Shown here piece by piece: positions 30,821 through 39,527 of a stretch of 64,000 bases of DNA. The stretch is from Ensifer sp. IC3342. Its GTDB lineage: Bacteria > Pseudomonadota > Alphaproteobacteria > Rhizobiales > Rhizobiaceae. Where the stretch lies: contig NZ_JADYVE010000006.1 in the NCBI RefSeq assembly GCF_020193655.1, positions 186,001 through 250,000 of the forward strand, given 5' to 3'. The notes under the pieces are model-generated. The model had not been told where the DNA came from. It saw only the letters and a program-made list of their open reading frames with translations, and searched no databases. A program made the position numbers and the translations under genes. The number at the start of each line of letters is the position of its first letter. The first letter of the stretch is position 1.

Positions 30821-31615
30821 TCAGCCGTCGTAAGCACCCGTGCGCGAGGGGTGGCGTTGATAGTCGTGCAGCGTCGGCAAACCGTTGAGTTCCGCCAGGA
30901 TCGGGGCGAGGCGCCGGGCCCAGTCGGCCACGCCGGCCGGGTCGGCGATCAGGTCCTGACGGATCTCGATCAATGCATGGGCAATGCCCGGCGTCATGCA
31001 ATGCCGATACATAGTATCGCCGCGCAGCGCCCCGTCATAGGGCTCGTTGTTGCCGACGACGATGTCCCCTGTTGCTCCGAGCCGCTCGATCAACGGAAAT
31101 ACAGCGCGCGGGTCGTTGTCCCAGAGCACAGCGGCGTGCCACGGCCGGGCGACACCCTTCCAGGCTGGGGTGAACGAATGAAGCGAGATGACCAATGGCG
31201 CCTTGCCGCCTGCCGCCGCAGACCGCGCGATGGTTTGGGAAACGGCACGGTGGTAGGGGCGATGAAAGCGGTTGAGCCTGTTCTCCCATTCCTCGTCGGT
31301 GATCGGATGATTTCCCGGGATGATCGCGCCGTCGGAGATCTTCATGATCAGCGTTGGGTCGTCTTCGCCGCGGTTCGGATCAATCAGCAGCCGCGAGAAG
31401 CAACCGAGCACGGCGGGCGCATTGAGTGCCGCGGCCAATTCCCGCGTGAGCGGCTCGACGCCGATGTCATAGGCTATGTGTCGTGTGAAGGCGCTGTCGG
31501 GGAGGCCAAGTTTTCCATATTCTGGTGGAAGACGATTCATGGCGTGGTCGGCTAGAAGAACGAGACCATTCGCCGGGTTGCCTTCAATGATCTCGTAAGG
31601 GGAATAGTGCTGCAT
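30821..31615 (-). CDS. N-formylglutamate amidohydrolase family protein
   Basis: This 264-residue protein contains VLLADHAMNRLPPEYG, LIDPNRGEDDPTLI, PLVISLHSFTPAWKG and ALIEIRQDLI, the conserved pattern of the FGase/HutG2 superfamily. Many rhizobial members are stand-alone and outside histidine-utilisation operons, as here, so the true substrate may be another N-acyl amino acid. MQHYSPYEI at 31615 is the preferred start. DUF1244 and gapR follow on the same strand. Confidence 0.85.
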   Translation of the reverse strand: MQHYSPYEIIEGNPANGLVLLADHAMNRLPPEYGKLGLPDSAFTRHIAYDIGVEPLTRELAAALNAPAVLGCFSRLLIDPNRGEDDPTLIMKISDGAIIPGNHPITDEEWENRLNRFHRPYHRAVSQTIARSAAAGGKAPLVISLHSFTPAWKGVARPWHAAVLWDNDPRAVFPLIERLGATGDIVVGNNEPYDGALRGDTMYRHCMTPGIAHALIEIRQDLIADPAGVADWARRLAPILAELNGLPTLHDYQRHPSRTGAYDG

Positions 31616-31723
31616 GCCGCTCCTGCTTGATCTGCGAACGCCGGGCACGTGATCGCATGCGCAACGGCCATTCGCAAGAAAAAGGCGAAACTCTTGTGCT
31701 TCTTGTCACCAGAATGCCAATTG

Positions 31724-31733
31724 TAATCGATTA
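31724..31733. promoter_or_regulatory. TAATCGATTA palindrome upstream of DUF1036-pykA (LacI-type operator candidate)
   Basis: This is a perfect 10-bp palindrome with a central CG, 67 bp before the DUF1036 start. A LacI-family regulator of central carbon metabolism (PckR) is known in S. meliloti. The AATCG core also occurs in the palindrome upstream of fbaB. Linking the two is inference. R1 elements also contain AATCGATT by chance, but this site is not in an R1. Confidence 0.45.
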
Positions 31734-31799
31734 GTGTTGCGTTGACTTTCGGGGCTGGGCATCGCAAGAAAGTGCCACGCAAATCAAAACGGAGTTCCG

Positions 31800-32285
31800 T
31801 TGGAAGCCGTGTCTAGATATCCTTTTTCCAAAGCGAAACCGCGCCTGGGAACGTTCTGGGCTACTCTCCTGTTTTTGTTGACAACCTCTGCGTCGTTCAT
31901 CGTCGCCGACGAGGCCCGTGCCGATTTTCGTGTCTGCAACGGCACACAAACCCTGGTTGGCGTGGCGATCGGCTACCGCGCAAAGGATGGCTGGGTGACG
32001 GAAGGCTGGTGGCAGGTCCCGGCAACGACCTGCGCAACCCTGATCGAGGGCGAACTTCAATCCAGATACTATTATCTCTACGCGGAAGATGCGGCTCGTG
32101 GCGGCCGCTGGACCGGCGAGGTCAACATGTGCGTCGCCGAGAACGAATTCAAGATCACCGGCGTGCAGGACTGCTTCGCGCGCGGCTTCCAGCGCATGGG
32201 ATTCAAGGAATACGACACGGGGCGGCAGGGCAGCTGGATGGTTCAGCTTTCCGACACGCCCGGCACGCAGGAAAGCCAGAATTGA
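31800..32285 (+). CDS. DUF1036 exported protein
   Basis: This 161-residue protein has an N-terminal hydrophobic signal (FWATLLFLLTTSASFIVADEARA) and a DUF1036 domain: FRVCNGTQTLVGVAIGYRAK, GWWQVPATTCATLIEGEL, YYYLYAEDAARGGRWTGEVN. The function is unknown; the domain is common in alphaproteobacterial periplasmic proteins and has conserved cysteines. TTG at 31800 is 5 nt after GGAG. Its TGA overlaps the ATG of pykA by one base, so the genes are translationally coupled. Nothing shows why a periplasmic protein is coupled to pyruvate kinase. Confidence 0.87.
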   Translation: MEAVSRYPFSKAKPRLGTFWATLLFLLTTSASFIVADEARADFRVCNGTQTLVGVAIGYRAKDGWVTEGWWQVPATTCATLIEGELQSRYYYLYAEDAARGGRWTGEVNMCVAENEFKITGVQDCFARGFQRMGFKEYDTGRQGSWMVQLSDTPGTQESQN

Positions 32286-33724
32286 TGAAGCGGAACAGAA
32301 AAGTCAAAATCCTCGCCACACTCGGACCGGCGTCGTCCGACGAGCAGATGATCCAGAGGCTGCATGAGGCGGGAGCCGATCTGTTTCGTATCAACATGAG
32401 CCATGCGAGCCATGACGTCATGCGCTCGTTGATCGAGAAGATCCGTAGTGTCGAAGCCCGTTGCGGCCGGCCGATCGGCATTCTCGCCGACCTGCAGGGT
32501 CCCAAGCTGCGCGTCGGCAAGTTCGCCGAGGGCAAGGCAGAGCTCAAGATCGGCCAGACCTTCACGCTCGACAACAAGGAGATCCCCGGCGACAACACCC
32601 GCGTCTATCTTCCCCATCCGGAAATTCTCGAGGCGGTGAAGCCCGGCGATCGCCTGCTGATCGACGATGGCAAGCTGCACCTCAGGGCCGAGAAGACGGA
32701 CGGCAAGAGCATCGTCACGACGGTTGTCTCCGGTACGAGGATATCGGACCGCAAGGGCGTGAGCCTGCCCGACACGCTGCTCGGCGTCGGCGCGCTGACC
32801 GAGAAGGACCGCATCGATCTCGATGCGGTGCTGGCGACAGGAAAGGTCGACTGGGTGGCGCTGTCTTTCATCCAGCGGCCGGAAGATCTCGCCGAAGTCC
32901 GCAAGATTGCGCGCGGCCGTGTCGGCCTGATGTCGAAGATTGAAAAGCCGCAGGCGATCGAACGTATCGACGAGATCATCGAGCTTTCCGACGCGCTGAT
33001 GGTGGCGCGCGGAGACCTCGGCGTGGAGATGCCGCTTGAATCCGTCCCCGGCCTGCAGAAGCAGCTGACACGCGCCTGTCGGCGGGCCGGCAAGCCGGTG
33101 GTCGTTGCCACCCAGATGCTGGAGTCGATGATTTCCTCGCCGGTTCCGACCCGTGCGGAAGTGTCCGACGTGGCGACGGCTGTGTTCGAGGGCGCCGACG
33201 CAGTGATGCTTTCGGCCGAATCCGCCTCCGGCGAGTATCCGGTCGAGGCGGTATCGACGATGGCCTCGATCGCGAGCAACGTCGAACGTGATCCGCATTA
33301 TCCGGGCATTATCTATGCGCAGCGCACCGCGCCGGAGGCGACCGGCGCCGACGCGATTTCACTCGCCGCTCACCAGATCGCCGAAACGCTGAAGCTTGCG
33401 GCGATCGTCACCTATACGTCGTCAGGCGCAACAGGCCTGCGCGCTGCGCGTGAACGGCCGCAGGTTCCGGTCATCGCACTTTCGCCGATCGTCGAGACCG
33501 CAAGGCGCCTGTCGGTGGTCTGGGGCCTGCACTGCGTCGTCACCGAGGATGCGAAAGATCTCGACGACATGGTCAACCGGGCTTGCCGCATCGTCGCGGC
33601 GGAGGGTTTCGGGAAGCCGGGCGACCGTATCATTATCTCCGCCGGTTTCCCGCTCGGAACGCCGGGTGCCACCAACATGCTGCGCATCGCCTATATCGGC
33701 TCGGATGGACTTACCGGCGTATAG
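32285..33724 (+). CDS. pykA: Pyruvate kinase
   Basis: This 479-residue enzyme converts phosphoenolpyruvate and ADP to pyruvate and ATP. Motifs include KILATLGPASSD, LADLQGPKLRVG, the active-site stretch MSKIEKPQAIERIDEI, MVARGDLGVEMP and VVVATQMLESMI. The C-terminal allosteric domain is present. Length matches the family. The ATG overlaps the stop of the DUF1036 gene (TGATG). The last 34 bp overlap the 3' end of the convergent alpha/beta hydrolase gene, and no terminator is visible between them. Confidence 0.96.
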   Translation: MKRNRKVKILATLGPASSDEQMIQRLHEAGADLFRINMSHASHDVMRSLIEKIRSVEARCGRPIGILADLQGPKLRVGKFAEGKAELKIGQTFTLDNKEIPGDNTRVYLPHPEILEAVKPGDRLLIDDGKLHLRAEKTDGKSIVTTVVSGTRISDRKGVSLPDTLLGVGALTEKDRIDLDAVLATGKVDWVALSFIQRPEDLAEVRKIARGRVGLMSKIEKPQAIERIDEIIELSDALMVARGDLGVEMPLESVPGLQKQLTRACRRAGKPVVVATQMLESMISSPVPTRAEVSDVATAVFEGADAVMLSAESASGEYPVEAVSTMASIASNVERDPHYPGIIYAQRTAPEATGADAISLAAHQIAETLKLAAIVTYTSSGATGLRAARERPQVPVIALSPIVETARRLSVVWGLHCVVTEDAKDLDDMVNRACRIVAAEGFGKPGDRIIISAGFPLGTPGATNMLRIAYIGSDGLTGV

Positions 33725-34761
33725 GACTTCTCCTGTATTGAAGCGTCGTTGACCGCGAGGCGGGCTTCGGCCAGCCGCGCTGCCTCCTGGAGGTCGCGCG
33801 GCATGCCTGCCAGCTTCTCGATCGCGGCAACGACGACGTCGGTCACCACGTAATCCGGCTTGTGACCGAGATTGGCGATCCATAATAGCTCCGATCCGGC
33901 AATGTCGCGCGCAAGGCCACGCGCATGGATATCGGCCAGAACGATGGCGTCGCTGTCGCCGGTGATGACGACCGTCGGTGCCGCGATCTCGACATAGCGC
34001 GGAGAGGCACGCGTCACATAGGCGTGCAGGTTGGCAACATCGATCGCATTGTTGAGAAAGGTGGTCGGCCGCAGCACCAGATGCGGCGCGGTCTTGCCGA
34101 TGTAATCCAGCGGGCGCCCATTGGGCGAGAAGATCGAACGCGTGGCGCTGTCGATGCGGCGCAGGCCGAGCGGAGTGGCGACCGTATGGGCGAAGAGCCA
34201 GCCGACACAAGGCAGCGTCGCCAACGAGAAGTACCAGTCGATTCCGCCGGGCCAGGGATGTGTCGCCGGCGCGAGAAGAACGACACCTGCGGTTCGTTCA
34301 GGGTGATGAAGCGCAAAACTTGCGGCAATCGCAGCACCAAAGGAATGGCCGACGACGATGGCGCGATCGATGCCGCGCCTTTCCATCAGTCTGGCGATCG
34401 CGTCCGCCTGACCGTCTGGCCAGCCATTGACGGTTCCACCCCGTTCCGAATAACCGTGGCCTGGCCGGTCGACGAAAAGCAGCTCCGCCCGCCCTTCGAG
34501 CGCCGGCCTGAAGGCGTGCATCTGATCGAGCAGGTTGCCACCGGCGCCGTGGATGAAGACGATTGGCGGCAGATCGGGGTTGCCGGGCGCGGAGACGTGG
34601 ACGCAATTCATGCGGAAGCCGCCGACATCGACAAGGTCGCCCCGGTTGGGGAAGAGGGCGGATATGCGTCGTGCCTGCCAGACGCTATAGCCGACGCCGG
34701 CGATCGTCAGAGTGCCGAGAAGCAGCAACGCCGCGAGCATGATCGGATCGGTCTTCCTCAA
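33691..34761 (-). CDS. Membrane-anchored alpha/beta hydrolase
   Basis: This 356-residue protein has one N-terminal membrane segment (IMLAALLLLGTLTIAGVGYS) and an alpha/beta-hydrolase domain: oxyanion HGAGG, nucleophile serine in VVGHSFGAAI, and late D and H in GDSDAIVL and NLGHKPDYV. The catalytic domain probably faces the periplasm. The substrate is unknown. Its 3' end overlaps pykA tail to tail by 34 bp, so both stop codons lie inside the other gene. Confidence 0.88.
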   Translation of the reverse strand: MRKTDPIMLAALLLLGTLTIAGVGYSVWQARRISALFPNRGDLVDVGGFRMNCVHVSAPGNPDLPPIVFIHGAGGNLLDQMHAFRPALEGRAELLFVDRPGHGYSERGGTVNGWPDGQADAIARLMERRGIDRAIVVGHSFGAAIAASFALHHPERTAGVVLLAPATHPWPGGIDWYFSLATLPCVGWLFAHTVATPLGLRRIDSATRSIFSPNGRPLDYIGKTAPHLVLRPTTFLNNAIDVANLHAYVTRASPRYVEIAAPTVVITGDSDAIVLADIHARGLARDIAGSELLWIANLGHKPDYVVTDVVVAAIEKLAGMPRDLQEAARLAEARLAVNDASIQEKSYTPVSPSEPI

Positions 34762-34887
34762 TTGGGTTTGAGAAAGATTCAGGTTCTACCGCATGTGCCT
34801 TTGGAAGCAACCCCCGCAAGCTTCCGATACCGGGTCGCTTCGGCAATGCCTGCCTGCTCCATGATGGATTGGGTTTGCCGTATCGGC

Positions 34888-35490
34888 TCAGGTCCGGCTG
34901 CCCGCGAGCTTCTCCGCCAGTTCGCCGAGCTGCTCCTGTGCCTTTCGATCCGACGGGTAGATGTCGAGGAACTGTTGCCAGGCGCGCATCGCCAGTTCGT
35001 CCTTGCCGGCGGCGCTCAGCATGGTCGCCATGCCCGCAAGCGCGCCGAAATGCCGTGGTTCGATCGCGAGCACGCGGTTTATGTCGGACATCGACTTGCG
35101 GTAGTTGCCCATTTGATAGTGCAAGGTGGCGCGGCGGTTCCAGCCCTCCACGTAATTCGGAGCGAGAGCGATCACCTGATCGAGAATGTCGAGCGCGACC
35201 GGGTTCTTGTCGTCGGCGATCGCCTTGTCGACCCACTGCATCAGGAGGTTCACGGTGGCGCTGCCGGAATCCTGCCATTCCAGGCGGATGCGGTCGGCCA
35301 CCTGCCGTGCCCTGGCTTCATCGCGTTCCTTCTTCAGGTCCGCGAACAAGGAATCAAGACGCTGTTTCGGTGTGGTGAGGTTTGCCGTTTCCGTTTGCGG
35401 CTCCGCTGCCCAGAGCGGATTGCCGGGGGAGACGGCGAACGCGGCAAAAGTTGCCAGAATCGAGATCACAAAAATACGCATGGCGGACAT
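34888..35490 (-). CDS. Exported TPR protein
   Basis: This 200-residue protein has a signal peptide (IFVISILATFAAFAVSPG... LWAA) and three tetratricopeptide-like repeats from about residue 75 (NPVALDILDQVIALAPNYVE, GNYRKSMSDINRVLAIEPRH, DELAMRAWQQFLDIYPSDRK). It is probably a periplasmic protein-interaction module. Met1 and Met4 are both possible starts. It lies just upstream of the hydrolase gene on the same strand, 126 bp apart. Confidence 0.85.
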   Translation of the reverse strand: MSAMRIFVISILATFAAFAVSPGNPLWAAEPQTETANLTTPKQRLDSLFADLKKERDEARARQVADRIRLEWQDSGSATVNLLMQWVDKAIADDKNPVALDILDQVIALAPNYVEGWNRRATLHYQMGNYRKSMSDINRVLAIEPRHFGALAGMATMLSAAGKDELAMRAWQQFLDIYPSDRKAQEQLGELAEKLAGSRT

Positions 35491-35587
35491 CGTAGCCCGC
35501 CATGGAACAAGATCAAATCAAATATGGAGGATCACCAGGGGCGAACCGCCAATCAGGCAGGGCAACCCGATCGCTGCCCCGGGGCCG

Positions 35588-35713
35588 TCAGCCCTGACGT
35601 GCCTTGAAGCGCGGGTTCTGCTTGTTGATGATGTAAACGCGGCCCTTGCGACGAACCAGACGGTTTTCGCGGTGACGGGCCTTCAGCGACTTGAGCGAAT
35701 TCTTGATCTTCAT
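35588..35713 (-). CDS. rpmJ: 50S ribosomal protein L36
   Basis: This 41-residue basic protein starts [20 protein letters not shown] and ends [10 protein letters not shown]. It has no cysteines, so it is the zinc-free (C-minus), longer form of L36 common in proteobacteria. It stands alone rather than in the spc operon. A terminator for the purEK genes lies about 60 bp upstream on the same strand, so rpmJ has its own promoter. Confidence 0.95.
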   Translation of the reverse strand: MKIKNSLKSLKARHRENRLVRRKGRVYIINKQNPRFKARQG

Positions 35714-35769
35714 TTTCCTGATCCGCAGGTTTCGGGGAACGAAAATTCGCCCGGTAATCTCTAACAATC

Positions 35770-35792
35770 AAAAGCGCGCCATTCAGCGCGCT
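35770..35792 (-). terminator. Terminator of the purE-purK operon
   Basis: On the minus strand, AGCGCGC-(6 nt)-GCGCGCT is followed by TTTGATTG. It lies about 95 bp after the purK stop. Confidence 0.78.
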
Positions 35793-35886
35793 CTAAGTAG
35801 GCAGGCACATACCGTGTCGCCCTTATTGTGTCAACCGCAAGACAGGGGATTTTGCTTCCGCACAGCGCAAATCTGTGGACGTTTCC

Positions 35887-36936
35887 TCAGCTCAGGCGGG
35901 TGAAGTGGCCCATCTTGCGGCCGACGCGCGCCTCGGCCTTGCCGTAGAGGTGAACGAGCACGTTGCGTTCGGCAAGCAGGCCCGGGACCTCGGCAATGTC
36001 GTCGCCGATAAGGTTCTGCATCACGCAGTCCGAATGACGTGAGGGGTCGCCGAGGGGCAGGCCCGCGATCGCGCGGATGTGCTGTTCGAACTGCGAGACG
36101 ACGCAGGCCGCTTCCGTCCAATGGCCGGAATTGTGGACGCGCGGAGCGATCTCGTTGGCGACGACACTGCCATCGGCCAACACGAAGAACTCGACTCCGA
36201 TCACGCCCACGTAGCCGAGCGCGTCGAGTATGGTGGTCGCCGCCGCCCGGGCGGCGTCTGCCGTCGCGGGGCCTACCGACGCCGGCACGGTAGAAGTATA
36301 GAGGATGCCGTTGCGATGCACGTTTTCTGCCGGGTCGAAACAGGCGCTGCTGCCGTCGGGGCCGCGTGCAGCGATGATCGAGATCTCGCGCTCGAAGGGC
36401 ACGAAGCTTTCGAGGATGAGGGGCACCTGGCCCAAGGCCATGAAAGCGCCGACAGGTTCGTCCGCTGTTGAGCGGAAGACGCGCTGGCCCTTGCCGTCAT
36501 AACCGAGCCGCCGGGTTTTGAGCACGCCGGCTCCGCCGAAGTCGGCAAGTGCCAATTCCAGGTCGACCTGGCTGTCGACGGCATGGAAGCGCGCCGTAGC
36601 AATGCCGCAATCATTGATGAAACGCTTTTCCACGACCCGATCCTGGGCCACTTCCAACGCCTTCGGCGGCGGGAAGACCGGGCGCGAGGCCGCCAACCTT
36701 ATGGCCGCGGAGACGGGCACGTTTTCGAACTCATAGGTGATGAGATCCGAAACCGCGGCGAGCTGGTCAAGCCCGTGCACGTCGTCGTAGGGCGCGACGA
36801 TCTGGGCGTTCGCGACCTGGGCGGCGGGACAGTCCGGCTGCGGTTCGAGTATGACCGCGCGGAAATTCAGGCGGGCAGCCGCCATCGCCAGCATGCGGCC
36901 GAGCTGACCGCCGCCAATGATGCCGATGGTCTTCAT
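35887..36936 (-). CDS. purK: N5-carboxyaminoimidazole ribonucleotide synthase
   Basis: This 349-residue ATP-grasp enzyme makes N5-CAIR from AIR, bicarbonate and ATP in purine synthesis. The N-terminal motif is [20 protein letters not shown]-grasp segments include [13 protein letters not shown], and [19 protein letters not shown] is the PurK signature. Its ATG overlaps the purE stop by 4 bp, so the two are coupled. Confidence 0.96.
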   Translation of the reverse strand: MKTIGIIGGGQLGRMLAMAAARLNFRAVILEPQPDCPAAQVANAQIVAPYDDVHGLDQLAAVSDLITYEFENVPVSAAIRLAASRPVFPPPKALEVAQDRVVEKRFINDCGIATARFHAVDSQVDLELALADFGGAGVLKTRRLGYDGKGQRVFRSTADEPVGAFMALGQVPLILESFVPFEREISIIAARGPDGSSACFDPAENVHRNGILYTSTVPASVGPATADAARAAATTILDALGYVGVIGVEFFVLADGSVVANEIAPRVHNSGHWTEAACVVSQFEQHIRAIAGLPLGDPSRHSDCVMQNLIGDDIAEVPGLLAERNVLVHLYGKAEARVGRKMGHFTRLS

Positions 36937-37433
36937 GCCTCGTCCACCGGGTATTCGGCGACCGAGACGGTCTGCTGTTCGCGCCAGTCGTCGAGGCGGT
37001 CGGCGAGATCGTCGTCGCTAAGTGCGAGGACGGCGGCCGCAAGCAGCGCGGCATTGACCGCGCCCGCCTTTCCGATCGCCAGTGTGCCGACGGGAATGCC
37101 GGCTGGCATCTGCACGATCGAAAGCAGGCTGTCCTGGCCGGAAAGCGCCTTCGATTGCACTGGAACGCCGAAGACCGGCAACGGCGTCATCGACGCACAC
37201 ATGCCCGGCAGATGCGCCGCGCCGCCGGCGCCGGCGATGATCACCTTGAAGCCCTCGTCGCGTGCGCCCTTGGCGAAGCTCACGAGACGGTCCGGCGTGC
37301 GATGAGCCGAAACGATGCGGGCCTCGTAGGCGATGTCGAGCGCTTCGAGTGTGTCGGCCGCGTTCTTCATCGTCTCCCAGTCCGACTGGCTTCCCATGAT
37401 GATGGCGACGGGCGGGGTGGTCGTGTCTGTCAC
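36933..37433 (-). CDS. purE: N5-CAIR mutase
   Basis: This 166-residue class I PurE converts N5-CAIR to CAIR. Motifs include [20 protein letters not shown] and [15 protein letters not shown]. The GTG at 37433 is the likely start, since the family begins a few residues before IMGSQSDW. It is 17 bp after the DUF465 gene on the same strand and overlaps purK by 4 bp, so the three may be co-transcribed. Confidence 0.95.
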   Translation of the reverse strand: MTDTTTPPVAIIMGSQSDWETMKNAADTLEALDIAYEARIVSAHRTPDRLVSFAKGARDEGFKVIIAGAGGAAHLPGMCASMTPLPVFGVPVQSKALSGQDSLLSIVQMPAGIPVGTLAIGKAGAVNAALLAAAVLALSDDDLADRLDDWREQQTVSVAEYPVDEA

Positions 37434-37450
37434 GTCTGTCTTGATCCGTT

Positions 37451-37654
37451 TCAGGCGATGATGTCGGGGATGATCTGGTCTTCGATCTTGCTGATCTTGT
37501 CCTTGATGGCCAGCTTCTTCTTCTTCATGCGCTGGATGCGCAATGCGTCGCAGCCGGTCTCAATCATGGCGTTGATGGCGACGTCGTAGTCTTCGTGTTC
37601 CTGCCTCAGGCGCGCGATGGTCAGTCTGAGTTCGGCCTGGTCCTGGTCCGGCAT
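37451..37654 (-). CDS. DUF465 (YdcH-like) small coiled-coil protein
   Basis: This is a 67-residue helical protein from [10 protein letters not shown] at 37654, with the DUF465 signature [20 protein letters not shown]. The function is unknown. The 10 residues before this Met in the open frame are excluded. It is the first gene upstream of purEK. It is divergent from a second DUF465 gene, 213 bp away. Confidence 0.87.
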   Translation of the reverse strand: MPDQDQAELRLTIARLRQEHEDYDVAINAMIETGCDALRIQRMKKKKLAIKDKISKIEDQIIPDIIA

Positions 37655-37819
37655 GCAAAACGATCCCCATAAGCCCGATCGCAATCGATCTGCGATCCGG
37701 AATTTTCATGCGCCGCTCTACCACATCTTTGGCGGTAACGGGAAGTTATCAGACGCCATCATTTCGCCTTCGACAAATGAAAAATGGCGTGGCAGAGTAG
37801 TAAGGTTACCACCATGGAA

Positions 37820-37843
37820 CATCCGGCATTTACCTGCCGGATG
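37820..37843 (+). promoter_or_regulatory. Perfect 9-bp hairpin in the leader of the second DUF465 gene
   Basis: CATCCGGCA and TGCCGGATG pair perfectly around TTTACC. There is no T tract after it, only an A-rich stretch and the GGAAGGGA ribosome binding site. It ends 24 bp before the start codon. It may affect mRNA stability or translation, or be an attenuator. Confidence 0.5.
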
Positions 37844-37867
37844 CAAGCAAAAGGAAGGGACTGCCAA

Positions 37868-38041
37868 ATGACCATTGAGGCTCATCTTGCAACGCTTGAG
37901 AAAAAACATGGCGCCCTGGAACAGGAGCTCCACGCAGCTCTCAACTCACCGTCCTGCGAGGACGAGTTGATTAGCGAACTCAAGCGGAGGAAGCTGCGCA
38001 TCAAGGACGAAATCGAAAGACTCCGTTCCTCGACCCACTGA
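37868..38041 (+). CDS. DUF465 (YdcH-like) small coiled-coil protein
   Basis: This 57-residue helical protein begins MTIEAHLATLEKKHGALEQE and has the family core SELKRRKLRIKDEIERL. The start is supported by GGAAGGGA (37853-37860). Its core resembles that of the DUF465 protein encoded divergently at 37451-37654, so the two are distant paralogues. Function unknown. Confidence 0.9.
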   Translation: MTIEAHLATLEKKHGALEQELHAALNSPSCEDELISELKRRKLRIKDEIERLRSSTH

Positions 38042-38133
38042 TTCTGAACGGTATTTCGGGAGGCGTTGTCTCCTTTCCCAGTGACAACGCAACAAGGTCA
38101 AAACCAATCCCATCACGAAATATACGGAACACT

Positions 38134-38161
38134 GGACCGGGCCCGACGTCCGGTCCATTTC
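38134..38161 (+). terminator. Terminator of the second DUF465 gene
   Basis: GGACCGG (38134-38140) pairs with CCGGTCC (38150-38156) and is followed by ATTTCTG. The T tract is weak. Confidence 0.6.
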
Positions 38162-38213
38162 TGTCGGGCATTCAGTTCCGAACTTTCTTCCTCATGCATG
38201 GAAGACGTGCGTT

Positions 38214-38317
38214 AATGCACGTCGCGTTCAATCGAATTCATGCAACGCGCTTTAGGTCGTGGTTTTTGTGCATGTCGTAATCCCAACCCCGCTGCGCACT
38301 TTTGGCGACATGCATCA
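38214..38317 (+). repeat. Composite palindromic element R2 ending on the arsR stop codon
   Basis: A CACGTCGCGTTCAATCG...GCAACGCGCTTTAGG hairpin leads into the R2 core (TGCATGTCG at 38270, ending TTTTGGCGACATGCA at 38314). The next three bases, TCA (38315-38317), are the TGA stop of the minus-strand ArsR gene. Confidence 0.82.
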
Positions 38318-38575
38318 GGACCAAAACTGGTCAAGCCACAGGTTCAGCTTGTCGAAGCCGGGCTTGTGGATCGCATAGATCCGCCGCGTTCCGCTCGATG
38401 AAACCGACACGAGATTGCAGTCGAGCAACGCCTTCAGGTGCTGCGACACGGCCGGGCGGCTGATCGGCAGGCCTTCGGCCAATTCATTCACCGTCTTCGG
38501 TGCGCGTCTGAGTTCCTCCAGCAGATAGCGCCGGTTCGGATCCGCGATGGCATCGAATGGGTCCGCAATGGTCAT
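38315..38575 (-). CDS. ArsR-family transcriptional regulator
   Basis: This is an 86-residue winged-helix repressor. The helix-turn-helix is KTVNELAEGLPISRPAVSQH LKALLDCNLV, typical of the ArsR/SmtB fold, preceded by AIADPNRRYLLEEL. There are no metal-binding cysteine motifs apart from one Cys in LLDCNLV, so the signal may not be a metal. It is shorter than most family members and ends at an R2 palindrome. It lies 89 bp downstream of the TauE-type gene on the same strand. Confidence 0.88.
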   Translation of the reverse strand: MTIADPFDAIADPNRRYLLEELRRAPKTVNELAEGLPISRPAVSQHLKALLDCNLVSVSSSGTRRIYAIHKPGFDKLNLWLDQFWS

Positions 38576-38664
38576 GAGCGAACGTTAAGCGAATTCTACG
38601 TAAGCAGCAAGAAAATTGTGCGTTGCGGTATAAGCGGTTCTGCTGTGCAGCAATTCGCAACGTG

Positions 38665-39444
38665 TCACCTGCCAGCCATGAGGCTCGCGAAGCCATCCCA
38701 GACGAGTCTCGATCCGGCAATAAAGGCCATCGTGTACATGAAGGGATAGAAGATCTGTGGTCTCATCCGCCGGACGATCCAGGCGCCGCAGGCGGTCGCC
38801 ACCATCGCTAGCGGGAAAAGCGTGGCGGATGTCTTGAGGTTGCTCATATCGAGCTGGCCGAGGGCGAAATAGGGAATGAGTTTCACTGCATTGAGGACCG
38901 CGAAGAAGCGCACGATGGTGCCTGTATACTCGCGCGGATCGAGCTTCAGCGGCAATGCATAGATCTGAAAGGGCGGGCCGCCGGCATGGGCGACGAAGCT
39001 GCCGTAACCGGCAAAGGAGCCCCAGAGCGCGGCGGGGCCGGCGCGCTGCTTCTTGGGGCTGATCGGCGCGCCATTGCGGCTGCGCCAGACGGTGTAGACA
39101 TAGCGCAGCACGAAGACGACCGTGATAAGGCCGATGATCAGCCTCAAGGCGTCGCGCGGCACATAGGCGGAGGTCGCCCAGCCGATGGCGATGCCGACAA
39201 TAGCGCCAGGCAGCAGCATCGTAAGCGTTTTGCGGTCGCCGTGTTTACGCCAGATCCATAAGGAGACGATGTCCATGGCGATCAGGATCGGCAGCAGCAG
39301 CGCTGCCGCCTGAACCGGCGACACCGCCATCGACAGGATCGGAACGCCCATCAACGCAAGCGCCTCGCCCATGCCGCCCTTGCTGAGGCCGACGAGCAGG
39401 ACTGCGGGGATGGCGACGAGATAGAAGTCGAAACCGGGAAGCAT
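38665..39444 (-). CDS. TauE/SafE-family membrane exporter
   Basis: This 259-residue inner-membrane protein has about eight hydrophobic segments, in two similar halves, with the family pattern AIPAVLLVGLSKGGMGEALA near the N-terminus. Family members move sulfite, sulfoacetate or similar anions outward. The specific substrate is not shown by context. It may be controlled by the adjacent ArsR-type gene. Confidence 0.88.
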   Translation of the reverse strand: MLPGFDFYLVAIPAVLLVGLSKGGMGEALALMGVPILSMAVSPVQAAALLLPILIAMDIVSLWIWRKHGDRKTLTMLLPGAIVGIAIGWATSAYVPRDALRLIIGLITVVFVLRYVYTVWRSRNGAPISPKKQRAGPAALWGSFAGYGSFVAHAGGPPFQIYALPLKLDPREYTGTIVRFFAVLNAVKLIPYFALGQLDMSNLKTSATLFPLAMVATACGAWIVRRMRPQIFYPFMYTMAFIAGSRLVWDGFASLMAGR

Positions 39445-39527
39445 GAGTGGCGGTTGATCCTTTTGTCATCTCCGTCTATCGGTTTTCCCGAACGAAATCG
39501 AGTGGCCGCTTTTGCTCCTACGGCGCC

